64,000 bases of DNA, taken from contig NZ_CP067100.1 in NCBI RefSeq assembly GCF_016616235.1, positions 4,399,001 to 4,463,000 of the forward strand, given 5' to 3'. Under the pieces are notes generated by a model. It searched no databases, was not told where the DNA came from, and saw nothing but the letters and a program-made list of their open reading frames with translations. This stretch comes from Bradyrhizobium diazoefficiens. GTDB lineage: Bacteria > Pseudomonadota > Alphaproteobacteria > Rhizobiales > Xanthobacteraceae. Shown piece by piece: positions 33,848-42,125 of the stretch. The first letter of the stretch is position 1. Each line of letters begins with the position of its first letter. The translations under genes and the position numbers were made by a program.

Positions 33848-34659
33848 GCGGCCCTCCGTCGCAGCAGGCGATCCATGAAGCCCTTGCGCTCGGTCGGCAC
33901 CTGCATCGGCACGGTATCTCCGCACAGCCGCCGCGCCGCGTCGATATAGGCCCGCGCGGGTGCGCCTTCGGCGTTCGACAGCGTCACCGGCGTGCCGACG
34001 TTTGAGGCGCGCAAGACGTCCTGGCTCTCGGGAATGATGCCGAGCAGGGGCGTTGCGAGGATCTCCAGGATGTCGTCGATGGTCAGCATCTCGCCGCGCG
34101 CGGCGCGCGAGGGATCATAGCGGGTGATGAGAATGTGCTTCTCGACCCGCTCGCCCTTCTCGGCCCGCACCGTCTTGGAATCGAGCATGCCGATGATGCG
34201 GTCGGAATCGCGCACGGAGGAGACTTCCGGATTGGTGACGATCACGGCTTCATCGGCAAAGCGCATCGCCATCGAGGCGCCGCGCTCGATGCCGGCCGGG
34301 CTGTCGCAGATCACCCAGTCGAAACGGCTGCGCAGGTCGGCGATGACCTTGCCGACGCCCTCTTCCGTCAGCGCGTCCTTGTCGCGGGTCTGCGAGGCCG
34401 GCAGCAGCCACAGGTTCTCGAGCCGCTTGTCCTTGATCAGCGCCTGCGGGAGTTTCGCGACGCCCTGCACCACATTGATGAGGTCGAACACGACGCGGCG
34501 TTCGGCGCCCATCACGAGGTCGAGGTTGCGCAGGCCGACGTCGAAATCGACGACGACGACCTTGTCGCCGCGTTGCGCGAGCGCGGCCCCCAGCGCGGCG
34601 GTCGTCGTCGTCTTGCCGACGCCTCCCTTGCCTGACGTCACGACCAGTACCTTGGTCAT
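33844..34659 (-). CDS. minD: Septum site-determining ATPase MinD
   Basis: 271 residues, a deviant Walker A ATPase that binds the inner membrane as a dimer and recruits MinC. Seen: [20 protein letters not shown] (Walker A, residues 7-26), [32 protein letters not shown] (Walker B) and the C-terminal amphipathic targeting helix [14 protein letters not shown]. Second gene of minCDE, 19 bases after minC. Confidence 0.97.
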   Translation of the reverse strand: MTKVLVVTSGKGGVGKTTTTAALGAALAQRGDKVVVVDFDVGLRNLDLVMGAERRVVFDLINVVQGVAKLPQALIKDKRLENLWLLPASQTRDKDALTEEGVGKVIADLRSRFDWVICDSPAGIERGASMAMRFADEAVIVTNPEVSSVRDSDRIIGMLDSKTVRAEKGERVEKHILITRYDPSRAARGEMLTIDDILEILATPLLGIIPESQDVLRASNVGTPVTLSNAEGAPARAYIDAARRLCGDTVPMQVPTERKGFMDRLLRRRAA

Positions 34660-34678
34660 CTCAAATATCTCCTTCTGG

Positions 34679-35377
34679 TCAGTTCAGTGCTGTAATTCGC
34701 ATGGTATTCCCCTGCAGCCAGGCCTGCGCCGGCTTGCCGCGTAAGACGGCGTCGATGTCGTCCGCAGTCTGGTAAAATCCATCGATCGCAAGCAGTTCCG
34801 CCTCGATCTTCTGGCAGTAGATGCGCGCGCTGGTGTGGCCGTTGACGCCGGCCATGGCGCGGCCGCGCAGCGCGCCGTAGATGTGGATGGAGCCGCCGGC
34901 GACGACCTCGGCGCCGGAGCCGACCGATCCCAGAATGGTGATGTCGCCTTCGGGAAAGATCACGGTCTGGCCGGAGCGCACGGGCGCCTCGAGCAGCAGC
35001 GAGGTCAGCTTGGGCTCGGCTTTCGCCTCCACCTTCCTCGGCGCGCTCGGCTCGACCACGCAGCTGCGCCCGCCCGAGAGCAGCGGCGGCATCGACGGCG
35101 TCAGCCGGCCCTCGTCGACGCCCTCGATGCCGAGCACGCGGATGTTGCGATCCTGAAGGCTGGTGAGCAGATGGCCGATGCCGGCCTGACTGAGGTCGAC
35201 AGAGGACAGGTCGACCACCACCGGCCGGCCCGCGAAGAAGCCCGGCGAGCGGGCGATGGTGGTGTCGATCTCCTGGAGCCAGTCCTGGATCGGGACCGTC
35301 GGGACGAACACGAAGGCCACATAGGAGCGCCCGCGCAGGCGCACCATTTGGCGTTGGACTTTTGCTGCAGCCTCCAT
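34679..35377 (-). CDS. minC: Septum formation inhibitor MinC
   Basis: 232 residues. The N-terminal half is the FtsZ-inhibiting MinC_N domain (VRLRGRSYVAFVFVPTVPIQ onward). The C-terminal beta-helix carries the turns VRSGQTVIFPEGDITILGSV, GSGAEVVAGGSIHIYGALRG and RAMAGVNGHTSARIYCQKIE, which bind MinD and FtsZ's tail. Blocks Z-ring assembly away from midcell. First gene of the operon; a repeat-bearing spacer separates it from the ABC cluster. Confidence 0.96.
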   Translation of the reverse strand: MEAAAKVQRQMVRLRGRSYVAFVFVPTVPIQDWLQEIDTTIARSPGFFAGRPVVVDLSSVDLSQAGIGHLLTSLQDRNIRVLGIEGVDEGRLTPSMPPLLSGGRSCVVEPSAPRKVEAKAEPKLTSLLLEAPVRSGQTVIFPEGDITILGSVGSGAEVVAGGSIHIYGALRGRAMAGVNGHTSARIYCQKIEAELLAIDGFYQTADDIDAVLRGKPAQAWLQGNTMRITALN

Positions 35378-35530
35378 GGCGGCCGACTCGTTCCCGTTAT
35401 TGAATGGTTAACGATGCGGCCGGGATGGTTAACGGGCGGTTAATTTCTCCGTGGGGTTACGTGGGGGGTGCGTGGCGGGCCGCGTATGGGCAGGCGCGCT
35501 TTGGCCGGCGCTGCCGCCCAGCCCGCAGCC

Positions 35531-35629
35531 GTCATCGCCCGCGAAGGCGGGCGATCCAGTACTCCGAGACGGTTGTGGTGATCGACAGGCCGCGGCGTAT
35601 TGGATGCCCCGCCTGCGCGGGGAATGACA
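35531..35629. repeat. Palindromic intergenic repeat (class F)
   Basis: GTCATCGCCCGCGAAGGCGG and its partner ending CGCGGGGAATGAC form an inverted repeat with nested hairpins, like the frequent 'GTCATTGCGAG'-type elements of Bradyrhizobium. It fills most of the gap between minC and the binding-protein gene. Confidence 0.7.
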
Positions 35630-35665
35630 GCGGCGTATGGGGCGGGCGCCCTGCCCTGCAGCCCC

Positions 35666-36670
35666 CTACTTCTTCACCTTGCTCGCATCCATCTTGATAC
35701 TGGGATCCAGCATCTTGGTCGTGAACGCCGTGGTCACGTCGAACGGCTTCTCCATGCCCAGATAAGTCTGGACCAGATCGTAATCCTTCTTCATCCGCTC
35801 GCCGTCGATCCAGCCAAGACCCTTGTTGGTGGTGAACTCATCCGTCATCAAATATTTGATGCGCTCCCACTGGCGCTCCTGGTTCGCCTTGTCGAGGCCG
35901 GAGACCTGGTCGAGCAGCGCCTTCAGGCACGGCGCGGCGTCGGCGACGCAGGCCGCAAAAGCCTTCTGCGAGATGCGCACGAACTCCTCGACCAGCTTCG
36001 GGTTCTTCTGCAGGTAAGCGCCGTTGACGATCAGCGAGTTGCCGTACGGGTTGAGCCCGATCTCCTTCCAGTTGATGTAGCCGAGGTCCGGTCCGAACTC
36101 GATCACCTTGAGATCGTGCTCGTTGTAGAAGTCGCTGATGATGTCGACGGTGTGGCTCTTGAGCCCCGCGATCTTCGCGGTCGGCCCGATGTTGACGAAG
36201 CTGACGGAGTCAGGCGCGATGCCGGCGGCCTTCGCGAAAGCCGGCCACATCACGCGCGAAGCGTCGCCGGGCGGATTGCCGATCTTGTGGTTCGGGAAAT
36301 CCTTCACGCCGTTCACGCCGTAGCTCTTCAGCCAGTAGAAGGTCTGCCCGGTGTTGGCGTAGATGCTCATCAGCGCGACGTCGTCGGCGCCCTTGCTCTT
36401 GGCGACCAGCATGGTGGCGAGATCGGCGATGCCGAACGGCGAGCCGCCGGAGCCGACCTTGGCGGCGGAGACGCCGGAGCCCTTGCCGACCTCGATGGTG
36501 AGGTCGATGCCGGCCTTCTCGTACCATCCTTGCGCCTTGGCGTAATAGAACGGCGAATGGTCGGCCGTCGGGGTCCAGTTCAGGATCAGATTGACCGCCT
36601 CGCCGGCATTCGCCGGCACCGCCGGCAGACCTAGCACGAGCGCCACAACAGCCGCCTGCAAACGCTTCAT
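35666..36670 (-). CDS. NitT/TauT-type ABC transporter substrate-binding protein (NMT1/THI5-like)
   Basis: 334 residues, periplasmic. Signal peptide MKRLQAAVVALVLGLPAVPA. NMT1/THI5 fold: LILNWTPTADHSPFYYAKAQ, GWYEKAGIDLTIEVGKGSGV, GIADLATMLVAKSKG and VGKGSGVSAAKVGSGGSPFG. Captures a small organic molecule, possibly pyrimidine-, sulfonate- or amine-like. GGGAGAG precedes the ATG. Divergent from the TetR gene; the permease and ATPase are at 37503 and 41207, so this belongs with them. Confidence 0.92.
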   Translation of the reverse strand: MKRLQAAVVALVLGLPAVPANAGEAVNLILNWTPTADHSPFYYAKAQGWYEKAGIDLTIEVGKGSGVSAAKVGSGGSPFGIADLATMLVAKSKGADDVALMSIYANTGQTFYWLKSYGVNGVKDFPNHKIGNPPGDASRVMWPAFAKAAGIAPDSVSFVNIGPTAKIAGLKSHTVDIISDFYNEHDLKVIEFGPDLGYINWKEIGLNPYGNSLIVNGAYLQKNPKLVEEFVRISQKAFAACVADAAPCLKALLDQVSGLDKANQERQWERIKYLMTDEFTTNKGLGWIDGERMKKDYDLVQTYLGMEKPFDVTTAFTTKMLDPSIKMDASKVKK

Positions 36671-36753
36671 CGCATCTCTCCCTATGCCGGCGACCCGGCT
36701 TGTCGCTCTCCCCGTGTGAGGATACCAATGCAACAAGGCCGCCCCCTACTTGT

Positions 36754-36767
36754 CAACTGTTTGGTTG
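36754..36767. promoter_or_regulatory. Candidate TetR operator before the regulator gene
   Basis: CAACTGTTTGGTTG shares both outer half-sites (CAAC, TGGTTG) with the perfect repeat at 37420-37435. It lies immediately before the TetR start and within the divergent region facing the binding-protein gene, so it could control both. Confidence 0.5.
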
Positions 36768-36770
36768 GAA

Positions 36771-37418
36771 ATGCCCGCAAAACGTTCTGGCGACACCGTG
36801 CCGCAACGGCGCGATCCCGTCGCCACCCGCAACAAGCTGCTCACCGCGGCACGCCTGGAATTCGCCAGGCACGGCTTCGCCGGTGCCCGCGTCGACGAGA
36901 TCGCCGCGCGCGCCGGCGTCAACAAGCAGCTCGTCTACCACTATTTCGGCGACAAGGACGCGCTGTATCTCGCCGTGCTGGAATGGGTTTACGCCGACAT
37001 CCGCGAGCAGGAGCGCCAGCTCAACCTTGAAGGCCTGCCGCCGGAAAAGGCAATCCGCAAGCTGATCGAGGCCTCGTTCGATTACCTCGCCACCAACCCC
37101 GATTTCATCGTGCTGCTGAACGACGAGAACCGCGGCGGCGCCCGTCACGTCCGCGGCTCGACGCGGCTGGAGGCGATGCATTCGCCGCTTGTCCGGAGCG
37201 TGTCCCACATCCTGCACGAGGGCGTCCGCAGCGGCGTGTTCCGCAAGGGGATCGACCCGGTCCAGCTCTATATCTCCATCGCCGGCCTCAGCTATTTCTA
37301 TCTCTCCAACACGCCGACGCTGTCGGCGATCTTCGGCAAGGACCTGTCGAGCCGGGCCGCACGGCGCGCGCGCCGCAGGCACGTCGCCGACCTCGTGCTG
37401 CATTCGCTCCGGCCATAA
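36771..37418 (+). CDS. TetR/AcrR family regulator of the ABC-aldolase cluster
   Basis: 215 residues. HTH: TRNKLLTAARLEFARHGFAG, ARVDEIAARAGVNKQLVYHY (recognition helix), FGDKDALYLAVLEWVYADIR. The C-terminal domain resembles the TetR_C group of ring-catabolism regulators (ENRGGARHVRGSTRLE). Flanked by two like operators (36754, 37420), so it likely represses itself, the divergent binding protein and the downstream operon until a ligand appears. ATG 36771 with GGTTGGA upstream. Confidence 0.92.
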   Translation: MPAKRSGDTVPQRRDPVATRNKLLTAARLEFARHGFAGARVDEIAARAGVNKQLVYHYFGDKDALYLAVLEWVYADIREQERQLNLEGLPPEKAIRKLIEASFDYLATNPDFIVLLNDENRGGARHVRGSTRLEAMHSPLVRSVSHILHEGVRSGVFRKGIDPVQLYISIAGLSYFYLSNTPTLSAIFGKDLSSRAARRARRRHVADLVLHSLRP

Positions 37419-37419
37419 T

Positions 37420-37435
37420 CAACCAACTGGTTGAA
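37420..37435. promoter_or_regulatory. TetR operator before the permease operon
   Basis: TCAACCAACTGGTTGA: inverted 7-base arms around AC, 68 bases before the permease start and just after the TetR stop. It matches the half-sites at 36754-36767. Strong symmetry and position make a regulator-binding site likely. Confidence 0.65.
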
Positions 37436-37502
37436 ACTTGCCGCAAGGCCGGTTAGGCTGACGACCAGCGGCATTGTCGCAGCTGGCAACAAGGAGCAAA
37501 CG

Positions 37503-38273
37503 GTGGCAGGAGACGCAGCCCGCACCTCGCGCAGCTTTGCGGTCATCCTGATCGTGCACCTCGCCGTGCTCGTGCTGTGGCAGGTCGCGGTCGATGCCTT
37601 CCACGTTCCGAAATTCATCCTGCCCTCCCCGCTCGCAACGATCCAGACGCTCGGCACCGCAAGCTATGCCTGGGGCGCCAACACGCTGGTCACCGCCATC
37701 GAGATCCTCGGCGGCTTCGGGCTCGGCGCGGTCGTCGGCGTCGCGCTCGCGGTGATCTTCAGCTGGGCGCCGCTGCTGAGTCTGATGCTGCTGCCGCTGT
37801 TCGTGACGCTGAACATGATCCCGAAGGTCGCGCTCGGCCCCCTCTTCATCGTCTGGTTCTCCTACGGCATCGTGCCGAACATCCTGATCGCCTTCAGCAT
37901 CTGCTTCTTCCCGATCCTGCTCACCATCGCGCGCGGCCTGCGCGAGGTCGAGCCTGACCTGCTCGACCTCGTCAAATCGCTGCGCGGCTCGCGCTGGACG
38001 CTGTTCCGCAAGATCCAGCTGCCGGGATCGCTGCCTTACGTGTTCTCCGGCATGAAGGTCGGCGCCATCCTCGCGGTCGCCGGCGCCATCGTCGGCGAGT
38101 TCATCGCCTCCGAGCGCGGGCTCGGCTATCTCATGATCCAGGTGCAATCCTCGCTGGACACGCCTGCGATGCTGATGGCCGTCGTGCTGCTGACCCTGCT
38201 CGGCGTCGCCCTCTACGGCTTTGTGCTCGCTCTCGAACGCATGTTCGTGGTCGGCGACGCCAGACAAAACTGA
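37503..38273 (+). CDS. ABC transporter permease (NitT/TauT type)
   Basis: 256 residues, six predicted helices. The permease EAA motif is EVEPDLLDLVKSLRGSRWTL followed by FRKIQLPGSLPYVFSGMKVG, and FILPSPLATIQTL at the first loop is typical of the SsuC/TauC group. GTG 37503 follows AAGGAG. First gene of the operon with epimerase, GNAT, DHDPS-like and ATPase genes; pairs with the divergent binding protein. Confidence 0.93.
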   Translation: MAGDAARTSRSFAVILIVHLAVLVLWQVAVDAFHVPKFILPSPLATIQTLGTASYAWGANTLVTAIEILGGFGLGAVVGVALAVIFSWAPLLSLMLLPLFVTLNMIPKVALGPLFIVWFSYGIVPNILIAFSICFFPILLTIARGLREVEPDLLDLVKSLRGSRWTLFRKIQLPGSLPYVFSGMKVGAILAVAGAIVGEFIASERGLGYLMIQVQSSLDTPAMLMAVVLLTLLGVALYGFVLALERMFVVGDARQN

Positions 38274-38302
38274 AAACGGCAGAACGAACGAAGGACCGAT
38301 CC

Positions 38303-39340
38303 ATGCTGCTCACCCGCGAGAACCTGCCGAAGACCATCCCCGACATCGCGGCGCTCGACGATCTCTTGTGCCGGCCCACCCAGGCGTTGATCGACGACCT
38401 CGCGGGGGTCGAGGGCGACATCATGATCCTCGGCGTCGGCGGCAAGATGGGCCCAACGCTGGCGGGACTTGCCAAAGCGGCCGCACCGGACCGCCGCGTC
38501 ATCGGCGTCGCGCGCTTCAGCGAAGCCGGCGTGAAGGACTGGCTGCACGAGCGCGGCGTCGAGACCATCAATTGCGATCTGATGGACGAAAGGGCCATTC
38601 AGGCGCTGCCGAAGGCGCCCAACATCATCTTCATGGCCGGCCGCAAGTTCGGGGCCGAGGGCGATCTGTCGCTGACGTGGGCGATGAATGCACATGTCCC
38701 GGCACTGGTGGCGCAGGCGTTCCCGTCCTCGCGGATCGTGGCGTTCTCGACCGGCTGCATCTATCCGTTCGTGCCCGTCGACGGCAAAGGCGCGACCGAG
38801 GAGATGGCGCCGAACCCGCCCGGCGAATACGCCCAGTCCTGCGTTGGCCGCGAGCGCATGTTCGAATATTTTTCGCGCAAGTTTGGAACGCCGGGCCGGC
38901 TGTTCCGCCTCAACTACGCGATCGACATGCGCTACGGCGTGCTGCACGACATCGCCACAAAAGTGCTGACCGGCATGCCGATCGACCTCAGCCTCGGTCA
39001 TGTCAATTTCATCTGGCAGGGTGATGCGTCGTCGCAGGCGCTACGCTGCCTCGCGCATTGCACGTCCCCAACCTCGCCGATTAACGTCAGCGGCCACGAA
39101 ATCCTTGCGGTGCGCGATCTCGCAGCAAAATTCGGCGCGCGCTTCGGCCGCGCGCCGGTGCTGACGGGCAAGGAAGAGCCGACGGCATGGCTCACGGACA
39201 CGTCGAAAGCGGTCGAGCTGTTCGGCCTGCCGGTCGTCGACACCGAGCAGCTGATCGCCTGGACCGCGGACTGGGTGTCGCGCGCCATGCCGAACCTCGG
39301 CAAGCCGACCAAATACGAGGTGCGCGATGGACGCTACTGA
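38303..39340 (+). CDS. NAD(P)-dependent epimerase/dehydratase-like protein
   Basis: 345 residues. The Rossmann nucleotide-binding motif is IMILGVGGKMGPTLAGLAKA (about 40-59), then NIIFMAGRKFGAEGDLSLTW and STGCIYPFVPVDGKGATEEM. The SDR Tyr position falls in PPGEYAQSCVGRERMFEYFS (YxxxxGRER rather than YxxxK), so it is an extended-SDR relative with a variant active site. Probably modifies a sugar-like or keto intermediate of the transported compound. 29 bases after the permease. Confidence 0.85.
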   Translation: MLLTRENLPKTIPDIAALDDLLCRPTQALIDDLAGVEGDIMILGVGGKMGPTLAGLAKAAAPDRRVIGVARFSEAGVKDWLHERGVETINCDLMDERAIQALPKAPNIIFMAGRKFGAEGDLSLTWAMNAHVPALVAQAFPSSRIVAFSTGCIYPFVPVDGKGATEEMAPNPPGEYAQSCVGRERMFEYFSRKFGTPGRLFRLNYAIDMRYGVLHDIATKVLTGMPIDLSLGHVNFIWQGDASSQALRCLAHCTSPTSPINVSGHEILAVRDLAAKFGARFGRAPVLTGKEEPTAWLTDTSKAVELFGLPVVDTEQLIAWTADWVSRAMPNLGKPTKYEVRDGRY

Positions 39341-40148
39341 CGCTCCGCCCATCCTCAAGCTCGGCATCGAGGACGCGATCGCCGGGCTGGCGCTGTCGAC
39401 CGAAGCGCACTGGAACCAGACCGAAGAGGACTGGCGCATCTTCCTGCGCGACGGAATCGTGTTCGGCATCCGCGAAGGTATGCGGCTGGTCGCAACCGCG
39501 GCACTGCTCCCCTACTCCGGCCACAACGCCTGGATCAGCATGGTGCTGGTCTCAGGCACCCACCGCCGCCGCGGCCTTGCCACGCGCCTCGTCGATGCCT
39601 GCCTGGAGACCGCGCGCAAGAACGGTCTGACCAGCTGGCTCGACGCGACGCCCGACGGCGCGGCCGTCTATGGCCCGCTCGGCTTCACGCCGACGCTGCA
39701 ACTGCGCCGGCTCAAGCTGGTAAAGCCGGCGCAGGCCTCCGCGCCGGCGCTGTCAGCCACCACGCTCGACGCGCTTCGTGCGCGCGACATGCGGGCCACC
39801 GGGTTCGACCGCACCGTGCTCCTGACCGCCTTCGCACAACGCTCCGGCTCGCGCATTGTCGCTGCGAACGGCGCCATCGCGCTGGTGCGCGACGGCCGGA
39901 CCGCCCGCCACATCGGCCCGTTGTTTGCAGACAATGCCGCGGCAGCGCTGGACCTTGTCCACGCCATCGCGCACTCCGAGCCCCGCCCTCTCCTGATCGA
40001 CGCCATCGCTTCGCAAGCTGCGTTCCTGGAAGGATTGACCGCATCGGGCTGGACCATCGAGCGGCCGTTCCAGCGCATGCGGTTCGGCCCCGCCACTGCC
40101 ATGGCTGAGGAAATGCCATTCGCCGTCGCCGGCCCTGAATTCGGATAG
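39327..40148 (+). CDS. GNAT-family N-acetyltransferase-like protein
   Basis: 273 residues. Overlaps the epimerase end by 14 bases. The acetyl-CoA region is VLVSGTHRRRGLATRLVDAC (R/Q-x-x-G-x-A) followed by ARKNGLTSWLDATPDGAAVY and YGPLGFTPTLQLRRL, all diagnostic. The C-terminal half is a second, degenerate GNAT-like region ending FQRMRFGPATAMAEEMPFAV. Role in the pathway unknown; may tailor an amine of the substrate. Confidence 0.88.
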   Translation: MDATDAPPILKLGIEDAIAGLALSTEAHWNQTEEDWRIFLRDGIVFGIREGMRLVATAALLPYSGHNAWISMVLVSGTHRRRGLATRLVDACLETARKNGLTSWLDATPDGAAVYGPLGFTPTLQLRRLKLVKPAQASAPALSATTLDALRARDMRATGFDRTVLLTAFAQRSGSRIVAANGAIALVRDGRTARHIGPLFADNAAAALDLVHAIAHSEPRPLLIDAIASQAAFLEGLTASGWTIERPFQRMRFGPATAMAEEMPFAVAGPEFG

Positions 40149-40154
40149 GACATC

Positions 40155-41210
40155 ATGCACCACAGCCAGATCAACGCAGACGTCCGCAAGCTGATCGCCG
40201 AGGGCACCGTGCTGCCGGCGCATCCGCTCGCGCTCACCGCCGCGCGCCAGCTCGACAAACAGCATCAGCGCGCCTTGACGCGCTATTACATCGACGCCGG
40301 CTCCGGCGGCCTCGCCGTCGGCGTGCACACCACGCAGTTCGCGATCCGCGATGTCGGCCTGTATCGCCCGGTGCTCGAGCTCGCCGCCGAGACCGCAGCG
40401 AGCTGGACCAAGCGACCGCTCGCGCTGGTCGCGGGCCTTGCCGGGCCGACAAGCCAAGCAACGGCTGAGGCCCGCACCGCCCACGATATCGGTTATCACG
40501 CCGGCCTGCTCAGCCTCGCCGCGATGAAGAGCGCCTCCGAGGACGAGATCATCGCGCATTGCACGGCGGTTGCCGCCGAGATCCCGCTGGTCGGCTTCTA
40601 TCTCCAGCCGGCGGTCGGCGGCGTCATCCTGTCGAGCCGGTTCTGGCAGCGCTTTGCCGCGATCGACAATGTCATCGCCATCAAGATCGCGCCGTTCAAC
40701 CGCTACCGCACGCTCGATGTGCTGCGCGGCGTCGCGGCCGCTGGCGCGCTCGACCGCGTCGCGCTCTACACCGGCAATGACGACCACATCCTGCTCGATT
40801 TGACGCTGCCGTTCGATCTGCGCGACAAGGGCGTCACCACGCGCATCTATTTCAAAGGCGGCCTGCTCGGCCACTGGTCGGTGTGGACCGCGAGCGCCAT
40901 CAAGCAGTTCGAGCGCTGCAAGGCCGCGCGGCACAAGGACAGCGTGCCGGCCGACCTGCTCGCGCTCGATGCCCGTGTCACCGATTGCAACAGCGCCTTC
41001 TTCGACGTCGCCAACAATTTTCACGGCTGCATCGCCGGCTGCCACGAGGTGCTGCGGCGCCAGGGCCTGATGCAGGGTCTGTGGTGCCTCGATCCCAACG
41101 AGGGCCTCAGCCCCGGCCAGAAGGATGAAATCGACCGCGTCTGCGGCGAGCATGCCGACCTCAGCGACGATGCCTTCGTCGCTGCCAATTTGAGCAAATG
41201 GCTGGCATGA
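40155..41210 (+). CDS. Dihydrodipicolinate synthase (DHDPS/NAL)-family aldolase
   Basis: 351 residues of the DapA/NanA TIM-barrel superfamily. The Schiff-base lysine is in NVIAIKIAPFNRYRTLDVLR (K177), with VGFYLQPAVGG supplying the catalytic Tyr; GGLAVGVHTTQF replaces the usual GTTGE loop. The length exceeds DapA (about 290), and the N-terminus HPLALTAARQLDKQHQRALT is a known variant subgroup. A retro-aldol or dehydratase step on a keto acid is expected. Seven bases after the GNAT gene. Confidence 0.88.
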   Translation: MHHSQINADVRKLIAEGTVLPAHPLALTAARQLDKQHQRALTRYYIDAGSGGLAVGVHTTQFAIRDVGLYRPVLELAAETAASWTKRPLALVAGLAGPTSQATAEARTAHDIGYHAGLLSLAAMKSASEDEIIAHCTAVAAEIPLVGFYLQPAVGGVILSSRFWQRFAAIDNVIAIKIAPFNRYRTLDVLRGVAAAGALDRVALYTGNDDHILLDLTLPFDLRDKGVTTRIYFKGGLLGHWSVWTASAIKQFERCKAARHKDSVPADLLALDARVTDCNSAFFDVANNFHGCIAGCHEVLRRQGLMQGLWCLDPNEGLSPGQKDEIDRVCGEHADLSDDAFVAANLSKWLA

Positions 41211-41980
41211 GCCCCGAGGCCTTCATCAGCCTGCAAGGCGTCCGGAAAGTCTATCGGACCGGCGGCGCCGAGTTCCTGGCGGTGTCCGACGTCACCATGG
41301 ACGTGCAGGAAGGTGAGCTGGTGTCGCTGGTCGGCCCTTCCGGCTGCGGCAAGACCACGGTGATGAAGATTCTTGCGGGCCTGCACAGCGCCGACGGCGG
41401 CCGCGTCAGCATTGGCAACGCCAAAACCCCGTTCGATCCCACGCGCGACATCGGCATGGTGTTCCAGCAGGCGCTGCTGTTGAAGTGGCGCACCATCCTG
41501 GACAACGTGCTCTTGCCAGCCGAGATCGTGGGACTGCCGATGAAGGCCGCGCGCGAGCGGGCGCGCGACCTGCTCAATCTCGTTGGGCTAGCTGGCTACG
41601 AGCAGAAATATCCCCGGGAGCTCTCCGGCGGCATGCAGCAGCGCACCGCCATTGCCCGCGCCTTCATCCACGATCCCAAGCTGATCCTGATGGACGAGCC
41701 GTTCGGTGCGCTGGACGCGCTGACGCGCGAGCAGATGAACCTGGAGATGCTGCGGATCTGGCGCGAGAGCGGCAAGACCATCATCTTCGTCACGCACTCG
41801 ATCCAGGAAGCCGTGTTCCTGTCCTCGCACTGTGCGGTACTGACCGCGGGACCTGCGAAGATGGCCGACTATTTCCCGATCGACCTGCCCTTCCCGCGCG
41901 ACCTGCCGCTCAAGACGACGGATGCGTTCGGCGCCTATGCAAGGCGGATCTATGCGAAGCTGGGGCTGGGTGTGGCGTAA
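41207..41980 (+). CDS. ABC transporter ATP-binding protein (NitT/TauT type)
   Basis: 257 residues. Walker [10 protein letters not shown] near residue 48, signature [20 protein letters not shown], Walker [21 protein letters not shown], switch His in [13 protein letters not shown]. It is of the SsuB/TauB type. Start ATG overlaps the aldolase stop (ATGA). Last gene of the cluster, followed by the repeat at 41999. Confidence 0.95.
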   Translation: MSPEAFISLQGVRKVYRTGGAEFLAVSDVTMDVQEGELVSLVGPSGCGKTTVMKILAGLHSADGGRVSIGNAKTPFDPTRDIGMVFQQALLLKWRTILDNVLLPAEIVGLPMKAARERARDLLNLVGLAGYEQKYPRELSGGMQQRTAIARAFIHDPKLILMDEPFGALDALTREQMNLEMLRIWRESGKTIIFVTHSIQEAVFLSSHCAVLTAGPAKMADYFPIDLPFPRDLPLKTTDAFGAYARRIYAKLGLGVA

Positions 41981-41998
41981 GACGTCACACGAGATCTC

Positions 41999-42085
41999 GT
42001 AGGGTGGGCTAAGCGCAGCGTGCCCACCATTGCAAGTGAAACAAGGAATGGTGGGCACGGCGCAAGGGCGCCTTTGCCCACCTAC
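41999..42085. repeat. Palindromic intergenic repeat (class C/D)
   Basis: GTAGGGTGGGC ... GCCCACCTAC with inner TGCCCACCATT / AATGGTGGGCA arms. The same unit, in part, occurs at 11631-11700. Confidence 0.75.
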
Positions 42086-42125
42086 AGGAGCTGGGCGCGG
42101 CGTAAACACCGCGCTCTCCTGACCA

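Noticed and set aside
39753..41153. 466-codon minus-strand frame opposite the aldolase cluster
   Set aside because: Shadow; operon genes on the plus strand have full family signatures.
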